Below are positions 5,404-8,141 of a stretch of DNA of 8,141 bases, piece by piece. The notes under the pieces were generated by a model that worked only from the letters and a program-made list of their open reading frames with translations, was not told the origin of the DNA and ran no database searches. The first letter of the stretch is position 1, and the number at the start of each line of letters is the position of its first letter. Position numbers and translations under genes: made by a program. Source of the stretch: Campylobacterota bacterium (GTDB lineage: Bacteria > Campylobacterota > Campylobacteria > Campylobacterales > Sulfurovaceae); the NCBI GenBank assembly GCA_003646525.1, contig QMKU01000048.1, forward strand, positions 1 through 8,141, in the 5' to 3' direction.

Positions 5404-7536
5404 CTATTTTAATCTAGCAACAAATTCTGAAACAACTCGGTCAAAAGTATAATACTGTCCATTTTTTTTACTCTTTACCGTAATCCGCTTAGGTCTGGTA
5501 AAATAAAGGTGACTTTTTGATCTGGTACAGGCGACATAAAATTTCTTTACTTCATTTGGTAGCTCTTTTTTTCTTGCTTCATCGTCTGAAAACCATCTGG
5601 GAAATGAATCCTGAGCCATTCCAGGAATAATAACATAATCCCACTCTAGACCCTTGGCAGAGTGTACGGTTGTGACGGTTACATACTCACCGCTCTTTTC
5701 ATAAAACTCTGATGGCACGATCTCGTCACTGCGAGAATAGAATTGACCAAGCTCAGGATGATTGGGAGTGAATGACAATTTGAATTTATTGTAATTATCC
5801 AATGTTAAATCATTTTCGATTATCATTTTTAAGCTATAGAATGACTCTAGAATCTTTGCATCAAATAGTTTTTCTTTTTGTGCAAGTTCAATAAATTTTG
5901 TTACTATATCAAGAGGGGTTTTTTCCTTATTGTTCTGCTGTTCTTTAGTAAATCTGAGGATAGTGCGAAGTGTCCTGTAATTTTCTTTTTTCGATACATC
6001 CATATCCGCCAAAGGTGTCAATACCTCATCAATATTTTTTCCTTCAAGCTCATTACTTATTAAAAGAGTTTGGATCGATTTGAGTGCATAGCTGTTGTTT
6101 GTGTATATCAGATTCAAGACCAATCGTAGCAAACGAATATGAGGATCAATGAAGTATTGCCCTCCAAATACTTTAAACGGTATTTCAAATGCATTGAATG
6201 CCTCTAAAATTTCCTTGAAGTAGAAAGTACTTGTATAGATAATAGCTATTTCACTAAGTTTTGCGCCTTCCTCTTTTTGACTCTTTATAAGTTTGGCTAT
6301 AGCTGTTCCCTCATCCTCCTTGTCGTCATATTCTTCAATAGTAAGCCTATTTCCCTCCAAGCCAGCTGCATTGTTAAGCTCAATATTTTTACAGTCACTA
6401 AACTCAAAATGATTTACAAATGACAAAATATTTTGAGGACAACGATAACTATGCTCTAGATTCACTATAGATAAATCTTTTTTATCTTTGAAATACTCCA
6501 ATCTATTATTGAGTGAACCACCCTTGAAAGCATATATATTTTGTCGCTGATCACCAACAAAGAAAAGTTTGAGATCTTTATTATTCAGATACAAGAGATA
6601 CAGGATCTCATACTGTAATTTATCAAGATCCTGTGCTTCATCTATGATGATCTCATCAAGCTTATCGGCTACAAACTTTTGGAATTCCTCATTATTCTTC
6701 ATCGTGTTGATGAACATAGTAATGATTTTGTCAAAGGTAAGCATTTTGTTCTCTGTAAGATACAGTTCAATTTTTTCTGTATTGTTGCCAAATTCATCCT
6801 GAATATCTTTGAACTCTGCTTCATCAATTACGATAAAATCAAATGCTTGTTCTCTAGATTCATAATACTGCTGGATCATATTGAGTGTGAAGGAGTGTAT
6901 GGTGCCAGTCAATATATTATCTCGATAATCTATAAGGTTTGTACTGTAGATCCTATCGTCTATTTTATGCTGAAGCCCATCAGAAGCTTTATTGGTGAAA
7001 GAGAGACCGAATATTTTTTGATTGGGATTTTTGCGAATCTCTTCGAGTATCCTACCTGCGATCAGATAAGTTTTGCCCGTTCCGGGTCCGGCATTGACCA
7101 GTGTGATTTTATTATCAGACTGAACTGCCTCTTTTTGTTTTGGATTTAGATTGATGTCGTCAAGTGAAAATTCTTTTATTGTGTTTTCGCTTGATGTGTC
7201 TGTTTTGCCTGTGATAACTCTCACTATATTTTTGAACCGTGCAAAATAATCATTAAGGTCAGAATCGTTAAGTCTATCATTTTGATGATGCGACCAATGG
7301 TTTAAATCATCTTTCAATCTAAGACAAATGTATTGAATATTTTGTCCGTTCTTCTGTAAGGTATAAAAATTTATTAATTTGTACAATGGGATATGTTTAT
7401 CGACAGAATCGGTGGCTATAATTGAAAGTAGTAACTTTTCAAATAACTTTCTTATATTATTAGCTTTCGCTTCATTTGGTTGTATGGAATTCTCTAGTAC
7501 ATTTATTTCTCTGTAGAGTTCTTGTGGATTTATCAT
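5404..7536 (-). CDS. UvrD/Rep-family (SF1A) DNA helicase with an N-terminal helical extension
   Basis: This ATP-dependent 3'-5' DNA helicase/translocase has about 710 residues from the chosen ATG; numbers here count from a TTG three codons upstream. Family motifs appear in order: Q motif LNPKQKEAV (133-141), Walker A AGPGTGKT (152-159), Ia SFTNKA (182-187), TIHSF (215-219), Walker B IDEAQD (301-306), III VGDQRQNIYAFKGG (330-343), IV HSYRCP (365-370), V TVHSAKGLEWD (626-636) and VI FYVACTRSK (669-677). All key residues are present, so it should be active. No nuclease domain is seen. UvrD, Rep and PcrA start at the Q motif, whereas this protein has about 130 extra residues, helical and rich in Asn/Asp/His (RLKDDLNHWSHH at 76-87), resembling HEPN/DUF4145-like modules. 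ATG 7536 is chosen because GGAAG lies 9 nt upstream. It converges on the broken toxin gene. A role in defence or mobile-element maintenance is possible but unproven. Confidence 0.9.
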   Translation of the reverse strand: MINPQELYREINVLENSIQPNEAKANNIRKLFEKLLLSIIATDSVDKHIPLYKLINFYTLQKNGQNIQYICLRLKDDLNHWSHHQNDRLNDSDLNDYFARFKNIVRVITGKTDTSSENTIKEFSLDDINLNPKQKEAVQSDNKITLVNAGPGTGKTYLIAGRILEEIRKNPNQKIFGLSFTNKASDGLQHKIDDRIYSTNLIDYRDNILTGTIHSFTLNMIQQYYESREQAFDFIVIDEAEFKDIQDEFGNNTEKIELYLTENKMLTFDKIITMFINTMKNNEEFQKFVADKLDEIIIDEAQDLDKLQYEILYLLYLNNKDLKLFFVGDQRQNIYAFKGGSLNNRLEYFKDKKDLSIVNLEHSYRCPQNILSFVNHFEFSDCKNIELNNAAGLEGNRLTIEEYDDKEDEGTAIAKLIKSQKEEGAKLSEIAIIYTSTFYFKEILEAFNAFEIPFKVFGGQYFIDPHIRLLRLVLNLIYTNNSYALKSIQTLLISNELEGKNIDEVLTPLADMDVSKKENYRTLRTILRFTKEQQNNKEKTPLDIVTKFIELAQKEKLFDAKILESFYSLKMIIENDLTLDNYNKFKLSFTPNHPELGQFYSRSDEIVPSEFYEKSGEYVTVTTVHSAKGLEWDYVIIPGMAQDSFPRWFSDDEARKKELPNEVKKFYVACTRSKSHLYFTRPKRITVKSKKNGQYYTFDRVVSEFVARLK

Positions 7537-7545
7537 ATCAGGCAA

Positions 7546-7570
7546 CTTCCATATTTTATTTACTATTATA
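7546..7570 (-). promoter_or_regulatory. Ribosome site and candidate -10 box of the helicase gene
   Basis: On the - strand GGAAG (7550-7546) is 9 nt before ATG 7536 but directly abuts the TTG at 7545, which favours the ATG. Further upstream TATAAT (7570-7565) matches the -10 consensus, giving a leader of roughly 20 nt. No good -35 hexamer stands at 16-18 nt, so the promoter call is weak. Confidence 0.4.
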
Positions 7571-7731
7571 ATATTAGCATCTCAACTTTTTGCACATAAG
7601 CCCAAGCCTTTTTGTGTACAAGCACTTAGTGAAAGCATAATCATAGTAAGTATATTCTTATTCTCCTTGACATTATTTTAAATTTTTGAAATATTGACTA
7701 TCTCCAAGAAGAGCTGGCGATACAGAAAGAG
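7571..7731. other. Gene-less stretch upstream of the helicase
   Basis: No convincing gene is seen. On the + strand CTTTTTGCACA (from 7587) and CTTTTTGTGTACA (from 7607) form a loose direct repeat about 20 bp apart, upstream of the helicase on its own strand; it might be a regulator site or chance. On the - strand a frame without an ATG (about 7761 to the TAA at 7675-7673) reads TLSVSPALLGDSQYFKNLK at its end. It could be a shifted C-terminal remnant of the ORF ending at 7732. Confidence 0.3.
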
Positions 7732-7914
7732 TCAAATCTTTGCTGTTTCCCAAAACTCCTGTTCAAAAAGTATCCCCTTGATGTTACTCGGATACCCAGA
7801 CCAAGACTCACCATCAACATCACCGAAATAATCCACCACTTCACTATCCGATTCATTGGATAGATTGCCATACCCTCTTCGTGCCGCCTCAAACACTTCC
7901 TGCTCTTCTATCAT
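7732..7914 (-). pseudogene. Short, probably truncated ORF with an ARRGYGNLSN motif
   Basis: The frame encodes 60 residues: MIEEQEVFEAARRGYGNLSN, then a Ser/Asp/Glu-rich stretch (SDSEVVDYFGDVDGES) and NIKGILFEQEFWETAKI. The composition is protein-like, and the pattern resembles the N-terminal region of longer hypothetical proteins that continue past the LFEQEF segment. That likeness is from memory and no family name can be given. The abrupt end, and a neighbouring - strand frame that stays open to 7673, suggest a frameshifted or internally deleted gene. It has a TATAAT 17 nt upstream but no ribosome site. It could also be a genuine small protein. It is oriented with the helicase, about 195 bp upstream of it. 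Confidence 0.45.
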
Positions 7915-7931
7915 TTTGGTTTAGATGCCGT

Positions 7932-7937
7932 ATTATA
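7932..7937 (-). promoter_or_regulatory. Candidate -10 box for the short ORF at 7732-7914
   Basis: TATAAT on the - strand lies 17 nt before the ATG at 7914, which would give a leader of only about 10 nt. The hexamer at the right -35 distance (CAAACT, 7960-7955) is a poor match. TAGACA is present but with 21-nt spacing. Weak call. Confidence 0.3.
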
Positions 7938-7989
7938 GCGAGGATTATGGACATAGTTTGTCTATCACTAATTTGTTTTTATGGAGCAC

Positions 7990-8085
7990 TCAATTATAGT
8001 CTTGCATATCTACCTTGACACCGATCTTGCTTAGGAAACTCACAAGAACAATTCTACCCAAATAACGCAGGATTTTTGTTTCTAG
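7990..8085 (-). pseudogene. Remnant reading frame beside the terminal hairpin
   Basis: A - strand frame without an ATG runs 31 codons to a TGA (7992-7990). It begins LETKILRYLGRIVLVSF and ends KIGVKVDMQDYN. A different frame over the same start reads VTRNKNPALFG, also protein-like, before its stop. Coding-like pieces in different frames suggest a frameshifted gene fragment, or a dispersed non-coding repeat that happens to be open. No start codon or ribosome site supports expression. No family is recognised. Confidence 0.3.
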
Positions 8086-8141
8086 TCACATTCTCTCAAG
8101 AGGAGCATAGCTATTCTATGCGACGATTGAGAGAATGCGAC
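8085..8141. repeat. 57-nt imperfect palindrome at the right edge (REP/MITE-end-like hairpin)
   Basis: GTCACATTCTCTCAA (8085-8099) pairs with TTGAGAGAATGCGAC (8127-8141), 15 bp with one mismatch. Inside, GCATAG (8106-8110 with preceding G at 8105) pairs with CTATGC (8116-8121) around the loop CTATT, with a 5x5 internal loop between the stems. No T tract follows on the - strand, and the + side is cut off by the window, so a terminator cannot be judged. It may be the end of a mobile or dispersed repeat continuing past 8141. Confidence 0.75.

Noticed and set aside
6804..6826. IDEAEF in the helicase as a second Walker B motif.
   Set aside because: This position matches the ordinary UvrD-family segment (F-x-I-x-D-E-x-D-like) between motif Ib and the true Walker B; the functional DEAQD is at residues 302-306.
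6569..7149. Open frames on the + strand across the helicase gene.
   Set aside because: They are antisense shadows of the conserved helicase; they show no ribosome sites or recognisable motifs.
7537..7545. TTG start for the helicase at 7545.
   Set aside because: The GGAAG ribosome site abuts it with no spacer, while ATG 7536 is 9 nt downstream of that site.
7667..7696. TTGACA on the + strand as a promoter.
   Set aside because: No acceptable -10 box follows at 16-18 nt and no + strand gene lies downstream.
7698..7892. 64-codon - strand frame overlapping the short ARRGYG ORF.
   Set aside because: It is read in a different frame of the same DNA, with unlikely composition. The 7732-7914 frame is the protein-like one.
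5404..7914. Gabija system (GajB is a UvrD-like helicase).
   Set aside because: No OLD/TOPRIM nuclease (GajA) lies beside it in the window, the protein is longer than typical GajB, and it has an unrelated N-terminal extension.

Overview
The window is AT-rich bacterial DNA. It most likely comes from a sulfur- or hydrogen-oxidising member of the Campylobacterota (Sulfurovum/Sulfurimonas-like). This is an inference from the AT-rich codon use, a GatCAB-type amidotransferase subunit, and gatB lying close to gpsA, an adjacency I recall from Campylobacter jejuni. No rRNA, tRNA, CRISPR array or intact insertion sequence was seen.

Bases 1-4710 are a tightly packed housekeeping block on the + strand. 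It holds the tail of an unidentified gene, a short ThiE/TenI-like protein, gatB (Asp/Glu-tRNA amidotransferase subunit B), a six-helix potassium-channel-like protein with the TVGYGD filter and two RCK (TrkA-N-like) domains, a 17-codon micro-ORF, and gpsA (glycerol-3-phosphate dehydrogenase). Gaps are 2, 10 and 31 bp. The channel stop, the micro-ORF and the gpsA start are chained by overlapping stop/start codons, which suggests one transcript with translational coupling. A weak hairpin and T-rich tract follow gpsA.

Bases 4711-4975 are non-coding and structured. A 96-bp element is framed by perfect 10-bp inverted repeats with a second, nested 8-bp pair inside. After it comes a near-consensus sigma70 promoter whose spacer holds a 6-bp palindrome, a likely autorepression site for the next gene.

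Bases 4976-8141 look like accessory DNA. A ribbon-helix-helix antitoxin gene is intact, but its overlapping MazF/PemK-type toxin partner ends after 43 codons. Facing it on the - strand is a complete UvrD/Rep-type (SF1A) helicase with an unusual N-terminal extension of about 130 residues, resembling HEPN/DUF4145-like helical domains. Upstream of the helicase are a short truncated ORF (- strand, 7732-7914) and, at the right edge, a gene-less stretch ending in a strong 57-nt hairpin. Reading-frame fragments beside that hairpin are scattered over several frames, as in a decayed gene or a dispersed repeat.

The best candidates for new biology are the helicase with its N-terminal domain, the two palindromic elements (4735-4830 and 8085-8141), and the intact antitoxin beside a broken toxin. 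None of the repeat-copy or homology statements could be tested here.
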